The notes under the pieces: generated by a model
Seen by the model: the letters and a program-made list of their open reading frames with translations, nothing else
Databases searched by the model: none
Told to the model about the DNA's origin: nothing
Shown: positions 1 through 8,874 of the stretch, one piece after another
Layout of the letters: each line of letters opens with the position of its first letter
Numbering within the stretch: the first letter of the stretch is position 1
Assembly (NCBI GenBank): GCA_024349765.1
Contig: AP026073.1
Coordinates: forward strand, 5,766,001-5,830,000
DNA from: Streptomyces nigrescens
Lineage (GTDB): Bacteria > Actinomycetota > Actinomycetes > Streptomycetales > Streptomycetaceae
DNA length: 64,000 nt
Direction of reading: 5' to 3'
Made by a program: the position numbers and the translations under genes

Positions 1-1803
1 TCCGAAGCTCTCCGCCGCGTCGAGGACGCCGCGGGTCAGGGCTGCGGCGGCGCGCTCGTGGCCGGCCGCGGCCAGTCCGGCGGCGGCGATCGCCGACTCG
101 TGGACGCGCACCGCACCGCTGCGGTGGCCGAACGGGTTGTAGCCGCTCTCCTTGGCACCCAGTCCGCGCAGCCCCCACCCGGAGTCCATGGACGGCCCGC
201 TCAGAAGTCTGGCCAGCTGGTCCGTCTGGGCCGCGTCCAGCAGGCCGGGTGCGAGGGCACCACCGCCGAGCAGTCCGGTGTCGAGGAGGTGGGCGGCGGT
301 GGAACCCAGGTACGGGACGGGCCGGCCGTCGGCGGTGAGCAGCGCGGCGGGGCGGCCGCCGGCCCGGTCCTCCAGCCAGAAGTCCCGGCGGAACCGGGCG
401 CGCAGGTCCGCGGCCCACTCGCGAAGGGCCGCGGCGTCGGCGGATCCGCAGGCGTCGAGGAGATCCGCGCCCAGCAGGGCGGCCCGATGGGCGTGGGCCT
501 GGGTCTCGCAGCGGTACGGCCCGCCGGGAGCCGGATCGGGGATGTAGCCGCCGCGGGCGCGGCCCACCGGGTCGGAGACGATCCGCAGCCATCTCAGACA
601 CCGTTCCGCGGCGGGCAGCAGCCGTGCGGTCTCCGGCTCGGGCAGTCCCCAGCGGCGCGCCTCCGCGAGCACGGCGGGGAACAGCAGGGTCGCCTCGATA
701 CCCGTGCAGCTCGGCGGGGCGTGCGGTCCCGCGTCCCGCAGGGCTCCCGGAATTCGGCCGAAATCCGGCCCTGGTGCGGCCTGTTGGCTACGGGCGAGCG
801 CCCTCAGGGTGCCCGCGGCGAGCCGGGTGCCCAAGGGCAGCAGCATTCTGGCGGCCCACAGCGCCTCGGCCGGTGCCAGCCCGCAGCGCCACGGGAAGCC
901 GCCCGCCAGATAGACGTCCGCGGGCGCCGCCGGGTCCCGCATCGCCAGGCCGTACAGATCGTCCAGGCCGGCCGCCATGAGGGCGTCGGCCCGGTGGTCG
1001 TCGCACTCCAGCCGGGCGTCAGACCAGGAGCAGGGCGGCCGGTCTGCACGGGTGCGCGGCGTGAAGGTGCCGCTCCGCGGCCCGGGGATGCGGGCGTCCC
1101 CGGCGCGACGGTGCCCGGTGGGGCCGCTGCCCGGTCCGGTCGTCTGCTCCAGTACGGCGCGCAGCTCGATGGTGCGGCGGCCGCCGGCCGGGAGTTCGAG
1201 GTCCCAGCGCAGCAGCCCGGCCGAGGCCAGGGCGTCCTCGGGCGGCGGATCGGCGGTCACCACCGCGTGGACTCCCGGACCGGACCAGCGGAGGCCGGAG
1301 CCGTGGACGGCGGCGCGCAGCTCGGGGCCCGGCAGGCCGACGGCGACGGCTCCGAGCTCCGCCAGGTCGGTCTGCAGGTGGATCTCGACCGGCAGCCTGA
1401 CGGGCCGGGTCGCGCTGCTGAGGAAGGTGATCCGCTCGGTGCCGTCGGCCGTCCGCAGCCGCTCCATGCGGATGTCCGGGTCCGGGCCCCGTTCACCGGT
1501 TCTGCGGATCGTGCCGACGAACCTGGCCCGGTCGGCGGCGGTCATCCGGCCCTGGACGACCAGCGGTTCACCGCCCGCGACCCGCAGCTCGCAGTGGGAC
1601 AGGACCCGCCGTCCGTCCCGGTAGAAGCCCTCCAGGCCCTGGCCGGTCAGCTGTCCCGACACGGGGGACACCGCCAGGGCCGGCAGTGCCACGCAGACCA
1701 GCGAGGAGTGGACGGGCTGCGGTTGAGGGGCCCGGGGCGGCGCCGGACGCCGTTCTTCGGACGGCCGGCGGGCAGGTTGGGTAGTGGGGACGATGCCTGG
1801 CAC
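1..1803 (-). CDS. Glycogen debranching-like protein (GDE N-terminal domain plus alpha/alpha-barrel), 3' end outside window
   Basis: I translated this frame by hand. About 600 residues are visible and the frame stays open to the window edge, so the C-terminus is missing. The first ~250 residues look like the N-terminal beta domain of amylo-alpha-1,6-glucosidase-type proteins (segments SGQLTGQGLEGFYRDGR, MERLRTADGTE). The rest looks like the (alpha/alpha)6 catalytic-type barrel, with AGGFPWRCGL, YRCETQAHAHRAAL and MDSGWGLRGLG followed by GYNPFGHRSG. The family hydrolyses alpha-1,6 branches or related oligosaccharides, presumably in the cytoplasm. I chose the GTG start because GGAG lies 8 nt upstream; no better in-frame start lies below the upstream gene. 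It is the last visible gene downstream of the DUF4192 gene, 104 bp away. Its true substrate cannot be told from the sequence. Confidence 0.8.
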   Translation of the reverse strand, partial: MPGIVPTTQPARRPSEERRPAPPRAPQPQPVHSSLVCVALPALAVSPVSGQLTGQGLEGFYRDGRRVLSHCELRVAGGEPLVVQGRMTAADRARFVGTIRRTGERGPDPDIRMERLRTADGTERITFLSSATRPVRLPVEIHLQTDLAELGAVAVGLPGPELRAAVHGSGLRWSGPGVHAVVTADPPPEDALASAGLLRWDLELPAGGRRTIELRAVLEQTTGPGSGPTGHRRAGDARIPGPRSGTFTPRTRADRPPCSWSDARLECDDHRADALMAAGLDDLYGLAMRDPAAPADVYLAGGFPWRCGLAPAEALWAARMLLPLGTRLAAGTLRALARSQQAAPGPDFGRIPGALRDAGPHAPPSCTGIEATLLFPAVLAEARRWGLPEPETARLLPAAERCLRWLRIVSDPVGRARGGYIPDPAPGGPYRCETQAHAHRAALLGADLLDACGSADAAALREWAADLRARFRRDFWLEDRAGGRPAALLTADGRPVPYLGSTAAHLLDTGLLGGGALAPGLLDAAQTDQLARLLSGPSMDSGWGLRGLGAKESGYNPFGHRSGAVRVHESAIAAAGLAAAGHERAAAALTRGVLDAAESFG

Positions 1804-1907
1804 GCTCTGCGCTCCCTGGTGACGTCGGGGCTTCGTACGGCCTGCGCCATACAGGTGAACGCTCCGGCCGGCGCCCAGGTCACGCCGGCCGCACAACGAC
1901 CGGGCGG

Positions 1908-3584
1908 TCACCGCCGGCTCCGGTCGCCATGACCGCTCCGCCGCCCGCCACGTCCCCCGGTCGTACGCGCCCCGGGGCCCGTACCGCCGCGGGATCCCCG
2001 AGGACGTCCGGAGGGCGCGGCACGGCCGGGCGCCGGGCGCTTCGCGGACCGGGATCGCTTCGCGCCGGAGGTGGGCGCGCAGCCTGTGGTGCTCGCCGCC
2101 TCCTCGTGTTGCTCGCGCAGGCAGCGGCGCAGTGGTTCAGGGTCGAGCCCCTCGTTGATCGCGCAGTGCAGCAACTGGGCGAAGGTGTAGTCGGGGTCGA
2201 GCGAGAGGGCGCACCCGAGGGCCACCCGCGCCGAGGGGCCGTCCTCCGTGGACCAGCTGACCCATCCGGCCAGGGTGAGCGGTGCCGTGGCGTGCTCGGC
2301 ATAGCTTCCGGCGCAGCGGCGGGCGAGGGCCCGCCACAGGCGGAGGGCGGGGGCGGCCGCCGTGCCGTCCATCCACTCCGCCGCCCGGTCACGGGTGACC
2401 CGGTCCTGGAGCCCGAGGATGAGGCTGGCCGCCTCGGCGTTGGTGATCAGCGCGTCGTCGCAGGCGTCCCGGGCCCGGTTGCTGCCCGCGGGGGTGTCCT
2501 GGCGGAAGCGGTGGATCATTGCGGCGGCCAGTTCGAGGGTGTCCTTCCGTACGACCGCCGCGCCGTCCGGCCGGAGCATCCGGGGCAGCAGTGCCCGGGC
2601 CGCCGCGTCCAGGGCCCTTTCCTGTTCGGCGGCCCGCTGCCCGGTGCGGGGCCGCAGCCTGGCCTCCATCTCCTTGAGCGAACCGCGCACCTGCATTCCG
2701 GCGTAGGCGGCCGCGGCGGCCATGACGGACGTGCCCGGCATCACCATCTGGGTGCCGTCCGCGGGGCAGCACCGGAAGTCGGGGCAGCAGTAGGACCAGA
2801 AGCGCCCGTTGGAGAGGCAGAGGGCTTCGAGGACGGGGACGTCGAGCGCTCCACAGGCCGTGCGCAGCCGCTGGGCGAACGGCTGGAGCCGGTCCCTGAC
2901 GTCGCGGCCGTTCTCGCCCGCCGCGGGCTCCTGACAGAGGTAGACGATGATCGCCGTGGGCCGCGGCGGCCCGTCCTGACCGGCCGGGATCAGGCATTCG
3001 GCGAGCTGGTCGGCGACGTCGGGCCATTGCGTCCGGTCCGCCGGAATGCCGAGCCGGACCCGGCCGCCGAACCGTCCGCGCTCGCCGTGCAGCGCGACCA
3101 GGACCACGCTGTCGTCCGGATAGAAGCCCATCAAGTACGGCAGCGCGTCGGCCAGCTCGGCCGGGCCTCGCAGGGTGACCTGGGACTCCGCGGACGGCTC
3201 CGGAAGCGCATCGGCAGGTGTCGGTACGGAGGGGTGCGGGGCGTCGGCTGCGCCGGCGGGGCGGAAGGTCTCGGTGGGGTCCGCAGGGTCGGTGGGCCGG
3301 GGATCGGTCGGCGCGTGGGAGGACTCCGGAGAGGGACTCGGGCCCGGGATCGAGGGGGTGGGAGGGGGCGAGGGGTTGAAGGGCGCCGAGGGCCTCGGGG
3401 AGCTGGAAGGGGTGGGCTGGGTGGATGGCGTGGGCGGCGTGGATGGCGTGGACGGGGTCGAGGAGGTCGAAGGGTTCGGAGGGGTGGGTGCGTCGGAGGG
3501 CGACGGGGACGTCTCGGAAGTCGCCGGGGACGTAGGTGAGTTGGGGTCGGTCTTGCGCTTTCGCGGTTCGCTCTGCGGATTCAT
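1908..3584 (-). CDS. DUF4192 domain-containing protein with long Pro/Ser/Thr-rich N-terminus
   Basis: 558 residues. The DUF4192 family domain starts near residue 134 (VTLRGPAELADALPYLMGFYP) and runs to about residue 490; function of the family is unknown to me beyond its being common in actinobacteria. Residues ~15-130 are a low-complexity Pro/Ser/Thr tract (PSTPSTPPTPSTQPTP) encoded by short GC-rich repeats near 3400-3480, so slippage-prone. The last ~50 residues are Arg/Gly/Pro rich and may be a poorly conserved tail. The ATG at 3584 faces recQ; the two genes share a 122-bp promoter region holding a perfect palindrome. A start inside the Pro-rich tract is possible, since homologous domains usually begin close to the conserved VTL segment. 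Confidence 0.85.
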   Translation of the reverse strand: MNPQSEPRKRKTDPNSPTSPATSETSPSPSDAPTPPNPSTSSTPSTPSTPPTPSTQPTPSSSPRPSAPFNPSPPPTPSIPGPSPSPESSHAPTDPRPTDPADPTETFRPAGAADAPHPSVPTPADALPEPSAESQVTLRGPAELADALPYLMGFYPDDSVVLVALHGERGRFGGRVRLGIPADRTQWPDVADQLAECLIPAGQDGPPRPTAIIVYLCQEPAAGENGRDVRDRLQPFAQRLRTACGALDVPVLEALCLSNGRFWSYCCPDFRCCPADGTQMVMPGTSVMAAAAAYAGMQVRGSLKEMEARLRPRTGQRAAEQERALDAAARALLPRMLRPDGAAVVRKDTLELAAAMIHRFRQDTPAGSNRARDACDDALITNAEAASLILGLQDRVTRDRAAEWMDGTAAAPALRLWRALARRCAGSYAEHATAPLTLAGWVSWSTEDGPSARVALGCALSLDPDYTFAQLLHCAINEGLDPEPLRRCLREQHEEAASTTGCAPTSGAKRSRSAKRPAPGRAAPSGRPRGSRGGTGPGARTTGGRGGRRSGHGDRSRR

Positions 3585-3622
3585 GGCTCGAAGATCTCGC
3601 GATCGGTCGCTGCGCCGCGACC

Positions 3623-3658
3623 CCTGTGGATAACTCTGGGTGACGAGTTATCCACAGG
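3623..3658. promoter_or_regulatory. Perfect palindrome of two DnaA-box-like sequences in the DUF4192/recQ promoter region
   Basis: The arms CCTGTGGATAACTC (3623-3636) and GAGTTATCCACAGG (3645-3658) are perfect inverted repeats around an 8-nt spacer. Each arm contains TTATCCACA, the E. coli consensus DnaA box (Streptomyces DnaA prefers TTGTCCACA). It could be a regulatory site for DnaA or another dimeric repressor controlling both divergent genes. The same TGTGGATAAC core occurs once upstream of recA at 60082. Confidence 0.6.
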
Positions 3659-3706
3659 CTCGGGCGGGGTTCGCGCATTGTCAGTGGCATCGGGTTGCAT
3701 GGGGGC

Positions 3707-5872
3707 ATGAGCAACGAAGATCTGCGTGCCGCGGCCGATGCCGTCCTGACCCGGCTCGTCGGCGATCCCGGCGGTACGGCCCGGCTGCGCGAGGACCAGT
3801 GGCGGGCGATCGAGGCCCTGGTCGCCGAGCGTCGTCGCGCGCTGGTCGTGCAGCGCACGGGCTGGGGCAAGTCGGCGGTCTATTTCGTCGCGACCGCGCT
3901 GCTGCGCGAGCGCGGCAGCGGACCGACCGTGATCGTCTCTCCGCTGCTCGCCCTGATGCGCAATCAGGTGGAGGCGGCGGCTCGGGCCGGGATCCGCGCG
4001 CGCACGATCAATTCGGCCAACACCGAGGAGTGGGACACCGTCCAGGCCGAGGTGGCGGCGGGTGAGGTGGATGTCCTGCTGGTGAGTCCCGAGCGGCTCA
4101 ACAACCCTGATTTCCGTGATCAGGTACTGCCCAAGCTCGCGGCGGCGACGGGGCTGCTGGTGGTCGACGAGGCGCACTGCATCTCCGACTGGGGCCACGA
4201 CTTCCGCCCCGACTACCGGCGGCTGCGCACGATGCTCGCCGATCTTCCGCCGGGTGTGCCCGTGCTCGCCACCACCGCGACGGCGAACGCGCGGGTGACC
4301 GCCGATGTCGCCGAACAGCTCGGGACGGGTGAGGGGACGGCCGAGGCGCTGGTGCTGCGCGGTCCGCTGGACCGGGAGAGCCTGAGTCTGGGGGTGCTGC
4401 CGCTGCCGGACGCCGCACACCGGCTGGCCTGGCTCGCGGACCATCTGCACGAGCTCCCGGGTTCGGGGATCATCTACACCCTCACCGTCGCCGCCGCCGA
4501 AGAAGTCACCGCCTTCCTGCGTCACCGCGGGCACACGGTCGCGTCGTACACCGGCAAGACCGAGAACGCCGACCGCCAGCAGGCCGAGGACGATCTGCTC
4601 GCCAACCGCGTCAAGGCGCTGGTGGCCACCTCCGCGCTGGGCATGGGCTTCGACAAGCCCGATCTGGGGTTCGTGGTGCATCTGGGCTCGCCGTCGTCAC
4701 CGATCGCGTACTACCAGCAGGTGGGCCGGGCCGGCCGTGGCGTCGAGCACGCCGAGGTGCTGCTGCTGCCCGGCCGGGAGGACGAGGCGATCTGGAAGTA
4801 CTTCGCCTCGCTGGCCTTTCCTCCCGAGGAACAGGTGCGCCAGACCCTGGACGTGCTGGCCGCCGCCGGCCGGCCGGTGTCACTGCCGGCCCTGGAGCCG
4901 CAGGTCGAACTGCGCCGCTCGCGCCTGGAGATCATGCTCAAGGTGCTCGACGTGGACGGCGCCGTGCAGCGCGTCAAGGGCGGCTGGATCTCCACGGGCC
5001 GGCCCTGGGCGTACGACGCGGAGCGCTATGCCTGGGTGACGCGGCAGCGCGAGGCCGAGCAGCAGGCGATGCGCGACTACGCCACCACGACCGGCTGCCG
5101 GATGGAGTTCCTGCGGCGGCAGTTGGACGACGAGGCGGCGGCCGCCTGCGGCCGGTGCGACAACTGCGCCGGTGCGCGGTTCAGCGCCGAGGTGTCGGCC
5201 GCGTCGCTGGATGCCGCGCGCGGTGAGCTGGGGCGTCCGGGCGTGGAGGTGGAGCCGCGGCGGATGTGGCCGACGGGGCTGCCGGCCGTCGGCCTCGACC
5301 TCAAGGGGCGCATTCCGGCGGGCGAGCTGGCCACGACCGGCCGGGCTCTGGGCCGGCTCTCCGACATCGGCTGGGGCAATCGACTGCGCCCGATGCTCGC
5401 GGCACAGGCACCGGACGGTCCGATTCCGGACGATGTGGCCTCCGCGGTGGTCACGGTCCTCGCCGACTGGGCGAAGGGGCCCGGCGGTTGGGCATCCGGC
5501 GAGGCGGACGCACCGGCCCGCCCGGTGGGGGTGGTCTGCCTCTCCTCGCGTACCAGGCCCCAGCTGATCCACTCGCTGGCCGAGCGGATCGCGGCGGTCG
5601 GCCGGATGCCGTTCCTGGGCGTGGTGACCTCGGAGGAGGACGGCGCCGACACCAGGATTCCGCGCAGCAACAGCGCCCAGCGGCTGCGCGCGCTGCACGG
5701 CTCACTCGGCGTACCGCCGCAGCTGGCGCAGAGCCTCGCGTCCGTGGGCGGTCCGGTGCTTTTGGTGGACGACTACGCCGACACCGGCTGGACGCTGGCG
5801 GTGGCCGCCCGTCTGCTGCGCCGGGCCGGAGCCGAGGGGGTGTTTCCGCTGGTCCTCGCCGTGCAGGCGTAG
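3707..5872 (+). CDS. recQ: RecQ family ATP-dependent DNA helicase with C-terminal phosphoribosyltransferase-like domain
   Basis: 721 residues. Numbering from the ATG, the helicase core has Walker A TGWGKS (51-56), DEAH (154-157) followed by [16 protein letters not shown], and the motif VI-like QQVGRAGR. A RecQ zinc site (CRMEF...CGRCDNC) follows. The last ~110 residues look like a phosphoribosyltransferase fold, with a PRPP-binding-type loop [13 protein letters not shown] near the end. RecQ enzymes unwind DNA 3'-5' in recombinational repair; the role of the PRTase-like tail is unknown to me. The ATG at 3707 sits only 1 nt after GGGGGC, so an in-frame TTG at 3695 is an alternative start. It is transcribed divergently from the DUF4192 gene across the DnaA-box palindrome. 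Confidence 0.93.
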   Translation: MSNEDLRAAADAVLTRLVGDPGGTARLREDQWRAIEALVAERRRALVVQRTGWGKSAVYFVATALLRERGSGPTVIVSPLLALMRNQVEAAARAGIRARTINSANTEEWDTVQAEVAAGEVDVLLVSPERLNNPDFRDQVLPKLAAATGLLVVDEAHCISDWGHDFRPDYRRLRTMLADLPPGVPVLATTATANARVTADVAEQLGTGEGTAEALVLRGPLDRESLSLGVLPLPDAAHRLAWLADHLHELPGSGIIYTLTVAAAEEVTAFLRHRGHTVASYTGKTENADRQQAEDDLLANRVKALVATSALGMGFDKPDLGFVVHLGSPSSPIAYYQQVGRAGRGVEHAEVLLLPGREDEAIWKYFASLAFPPEEQVRQTLDVLAAAGRPVSLPALEPQVELRRSRLEIMLKVLDVDGAVQRVKGGWISTGRPWAYDAERYAWVTRQREAEQQAMRDYATTTGCRMEFLRRQLDDEAAAACGRCDNCAGARFSAEVSAASLDAARGELGRPGVEVEPRRMWPTGLPAVGLDLKGRIPAGELATTGRALGRLSDIGWGNRLRPMLAAQAPDGPIPDDVASAVVTVLADWAKGPGGWASGEADAPARPVGVVCLSSRTRPQLIHSLAERIAAVGRMPFLGVVTSEEDGADTRIPRSNSAQRLRALHGSLGVPPQLAQSLASVGGPVLLVDDYADTGWTLAVAARLLRRAGAEGVFPLVLAVQA

Positions 5873-6034
5873 GTGACGGTCCGGGCGTGATCAACGGGCG
5901 TTCGGTGGAACCGTGGCCGTCGGGGGTCCGCTGCCGACGGCTCGGGCCGGGGCCGGCTCACGGGTGCGACAGCAGGGAACATTCGTCACACATGGCGCGA
6001 TTCCAGTCTCCTGAGGGAATTGCTCGTTGCCCGC

Positions 6035-6169
6035 ATGCCTGTACGACCGCAAGAATTGGAGGTGCTTCCCCGTACCGGCCGTTCCGCGGTCACGCTCGGT
6101 CATGCCCTGGTGCTCGGACGTCAGGACTCCGACCGATGCGCTGACGCGTGGACGAAGGGAGGACCATGA
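6035..6169 (+). CDS. Putative 44-residue leader ORF overlapping the next start codon
   Basis: A short frame starting MPVRPQELEVLPRTGRSAV whose TGA overlaps the ATG of the next gene (ATGA at 6166-6169), the arrangement seen in translationally coupled genes. No convincing Shine-Dalgarno precedes its ATG, and codon bias is only moderately Streptomyces-like, so it may be chance. The surrounding 293-bp spacer (5873-6165) otherwise shows no strong hairpin or recognisable operator. Confidence 0.25.
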   Translation: MPVRPQELEVLPRTGRSAVTLGHALVLGRQDSDRCADAWTKGGP

Positions 6170-6873
6170 CCTTCGACTTCGTCCCGCCGCCGCGCCTTGC
6201 GCCGCCCTCATTGACCGATCCCGCCGCCCGGCTGGGCCGGATGCTGGAGCCCGCCGAGTGGGCATCGGCAGGCATACCCCTGCTGCGCAATCCCCGTGAG
6301 GTCGTCGCCGGTCTGCACGAGCGGCATCGTCCGGGGACGTCGACGGCGATCGTGGCGGTGCTCGATCCGCAGGATCGGGTGACGGCCAGCGCGTCCTTCA
6401 CCGAGCCCGCGGCCGCCCCCGACGGCTGGGAGTTCCGTAATGCCTTGCTGGCGCATCTGCGCCGGGTGATCCCGCACGACCTCCGGTTGCGCGCCCCGGT
6501 CCGGACGGCTGTGCTGCTCTACTGCCGTGACGGGGACCCCCGTTGGACGGAGACCGACGGGGCGTGGATGTGGGGGCTGCGCGACGCCTGCACGCTGCAC
6601 GGTCTGCGCTGCGGCGCGTACATCGCGCTGACCCCCGAGCGCTGGCAAGTCCTGGGCGAGGGCCGGGGCGGGCGCCGCCCCGGGCCTTCGGCCAAGGACA
6701 AGCGGCGCACGGACGCCCGTCCTACGGGAGCGGGCTTCGCCGCGGCGCGCCGCGGCACGGCTCCGCGCCCGGACACACCCCGTACGGCCACGGTCGTCGC
6801 ACAAGGCCGGCCGGCGCCACGGAGCACCGGTGGCGGGGCACCTGAGGCCCACCGGCACACGGCGGCACGCTGA
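6166..6873 (+). CDS. Hypothetical protein, actinobacterial type
   Basis: 235 residues; I do not recognise a named domain. The first ~165 residues look folded (FVPPPRLAPPSLTDPAARLGR, TSTAIVAVLDPQDRV, RTAVLLYCRDGDPRW). The last ~70 residues are basic, Arg/Thr/Gly/Pro-rich and probably disordered. No signal peptide or membrane segment is evident. The ATG at 6166 has GGGAGGA just upstream, which is better placed than the in-frame GTG at 6148. It follows recQ on the same strand after 293 bp and converges on the hypothetical gene ending at 7062; the 188 bp between them hold no clear hairpin. Confidence 0.7.
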   Translation: MTFDFVPPPRLAPPSLTDPAARLGRMLEPAEWASAGIPLLRNPREVVAGLHERHRPGTSTAIVAVLDPQDRVTASASFTEPAAAPDGWEFRNALLAHLRRVIPHDLRLRAPVRTAVLLYCRDGDPRWTETDGAWMWGLRDACTLHGLRCGAYIALTPERWQVLGEGRGGRRPGPSAKDKRRTDARPTGAGFAAARRGTAPRPDTPRTATVVAQGRPAPRSTGGGAPEAHRHTAAR

Positions 6874-7061
6874 TCACCTCGCGCCGTACGGGAGCGCAAG
6901 ACCGCACGAAAAACCGGCCGTACGCGGGGACATGGCCGTACGAGAAGGCGCGAGCCGTGGAAGACGCGCGAGCCGTACCCGCAAGCGAGGCCGGGGCCGT
7001 GCGGGAACGCAGGCGAGCCCGACGGCCGGGGAGGCCGACGGGCTGCTGCGAGCCGGAGCGG

Positions 7062-7709
7062 TCAGACGCCGGCGCCGAGGGCGGTGTTGATCCGCTGCGG
7101 GTCGCCGCAGACGATCAACAGCGTTCCGGCGCGGGCCATCGCCGACGGCAGCGCCCGCGCGGCGACCTCGTCCGTGCCGCCGTTCACGGCGACGATCACG
7201 ACGGGGCGGCCGGTGGCACGCTCGGCCCCGGCGTCCGCGTAGAACACGTCGTCCGCGGCGTCGTGTTGGGCCCAGTAGGACGCCTCGCCGAAGGACAGCT
7301 CGTGCGCGGCCCACGGGTGGGTCTCGCCCGTGGTGAGCACCAGGATTTCACCCGGGGCACGCCCCGAGTCCAGCAGCAGGTCGACGGCTTCGTCGGCGGC
7401 GTCGATGGCACCGGCGGCGGGCGCCGGAATCAGCTGGAGCTGGGCTCCGGCCGTGCCGGTCGTGTCGGCCGGGGGCTGCGGGGAGCCGGTGCGCTGCGCC
7501 GGCGGAGCGGCGACAGGCCCACGCGGCGGGGCAGCGGGTCCGGGCTTGCCCGGACGGGCACTGGCCGCGGGTGCACCGCGCGGCGGCGCGGGGCGGGGAC
7601 CGGGGCCAGGGACAGGACGGGGGGTCGGCGCGGTACGGCCGGCGGCCGGAGTTGCGCGGGGACCCGGGACACTCTCGTGAATCTGAGGCTCCTCGGGGAT
7701 GAGAGGCAT
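7062..7709 (-). CDS. Hypothetical protein with Pro-rich N-terminus, downstream of rnhB
   Basis: 215 residues from the ATG at 7709 (MPLIPEEPQIHESVPG). Residues ~15-95 are a Pro/Ala/Arg linker. The C-terminal ~115 residues (AGAQLQLIPAPAAGAIDAADEAV to TLLIVCGDPQRINTALGAG) resemble a Rossmann-like or helicase C-terminal half without a nucleotide-binding loop; I cannot assign a function. An in-frame GTG at 7772 lies 3 nt beyond the rnhB stop and would add 21 residues. Neither start has a strong Shine-Dalgarno, so leaderless or coupled translation is possible. The tight spacing to rnhB suggests one transcript. Confidence 0.65.
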   Translation of the reverse strand: MPLIPEEPQIHESVPGPRATPAAGRTAPTPRPVPGPGPRPAPPRGAPAASARPGKPGPAAPPRGPVAAPPAQRTGSPQPPADTTGTAGAQLQLIPAPAAGAIDAADEAVDLLLDSGRAPGEILVLTTGETHPWAAHELSFGEASYWAQHDAADDVFYADAGAERATGRPVVIVAVNGGTDEVAARALPSAMARAGTLLIVCGDPQRINTALGAGV

Positions 7710-7775
7710 AAAGGGATGTCTATCAAACGTAAGTGCGGGACACGTCATCGGGTACCGAATTGATGCCCGCACCGC

Positions 7776-8477
7776 TCAGAAGTCGAAGCCGAGTTGGCCG
7801 CCGGCTTCCAGAGCGGCTGCTTCGGGGGTGATGCGCACCTTCTTCAGATGCCGCCACCGGGGCAGCGCGTCCATGTAGGACCACGACACTCGGTGGTGCG
7901 GCGTGGGTCCGTACTCCTCCAGGGCGATGCGATGGGTCGGCGACGGGTAGCCGGCGTTGGTCGCGAAGTCGAAGTCGGCGTATTCCAGGCCCACTTCGGC
8001 CATCATCGCGTCGCGCTGCACCTTGGCGAGCACGGACGCGGCGGCAACCGCGATGCAGGACTGGTCCCCCTTGATGACCGTGCGGACCTGCCACGGCGTG
8101 CCCAGGTAGTTGTGCTTGCCGTCGAGGATGATCGCGTCCGGACGGACCGGCAGCGCCTCCAGGGCGCGTACGGCCGCGAGCCGCAGCGCCGCGGTCATCC
8201 CCAGCTCGTCGATCTCCTGCGGCGAGGAGTGCCCCAGGGCGTACGCGGTGACCCACTGACCGAGCACTGCGCACAGTTCGGCGCGGCGCTTGTGGGTCAG
8301 CAGCTTGGAATCGGTGAGTCCGTCGGGCGGTCGGCGGAGTCCGGTGATGGCCGCGCAGACGCTGACCGGTCCGGCCCAGGCTCCGCGTCCGACCTCGTCG
8401 ATCCCTGCAACGATCTTGGCGCCCGTCGTGGCGCGCAATGATCGCTCGACAGTATGGGTGGGGGGCTCGTACGGCAT
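7776..8477 (-). CDS. rnhB: Ribonuclease HII
   Basis: 233 residues. RNase HII cleaves RNA strands in RNA/DNA hybrids and removes single misincorporated ribonucleotides with a metal-dependent acidic active site. The catalytic motif GIDEVGRG is at ~25-32 (Asp27, Glu28), followed by [17 protein letters not shown] and the [10 protein letters not shown] segment expected for the type 2 family. The ATG at 8477 ([14 protein letters not shown]) gives the normal family length; the open frame continues upstream into repeat DNA and should not be included. The hypothetical gene at 7062-7709 follows in the same direction. Removal of ribonucleotides fits the repair-rich content of the window. Confidence 0.93.
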   Translation of the reverse strand: MPYEPPTHTVERSLRATTGAKIVAGIDEVGRGAWAGPVSVCAAITGLRRPPDGLTDSKLLTHKRRAELCAVLGQWVTAYALGHSSPQEIDELGMTAALRLAAVRALEALPVRPDAIILDGKHNYLGTPWQVRTVIKGDQSCIAVAAASVLAKVQRDAMMAEVGLEYADFDFATNAGYPSPTHRIALEEYGPTPHHRVSWSYMDALPRWRHLKKVRITPEAAALEAGGQLGFDF

Positions 8478-8811
8478 GGCGCCAGCCAGATTACGCCTAT
8501 TCGGCCCAGCGTTCCGCATCGGATCCACACCTGGCCGCAATCCGTGGCGGTGCGGGAGCGGACGGACCGGGCGGGTGACCCTACCGATGGGTACGCGAGC
8601 CGCCGGTGTGTGGCCTTCCGGCCCCGGCGGATCGTTGCCGTTCACTTTCTCGGACGCGAGTGGGCAGCGCGAAGTGGTGGGTTCGCGCCGCGCGTTGGCG
8701 CCAGCGGCCGCGTCCGGAGCTCGGCCGGGTACGGGGGGGGGCGGATCAGCTCCCGGGGCAGCGGACGCGGCGTCACGGTGGCGCAGCGCCGCGAGGCAGG
8801 TGTGGGCGGGC

Positions 8812-8874
8812 GTGCGGTCAGTGCGGTGGGTGCAGTCAGTGCGGTGGGTGCGGTGGGTGCGGTGGGTGCGGTCA
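8812..8874. repeat. Seven tandem copies of a 9-bp unit ending at the ADP-ribosylglycohydrolase stop codon
   Basis: Units GTGCGGTGG, GTGCGGTCA and GTGCAGTCA follow each other without gaps from 8812. The last unit contains the stop codon of the gene at 8872-9780 (TCA on + at 8872-8874). The array lies in the 394-bp gap between that gene and rnhB. In the rest of the gap (8478-8811) I see neither a gene nor a clear hairpin. Confidence 0.8.
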
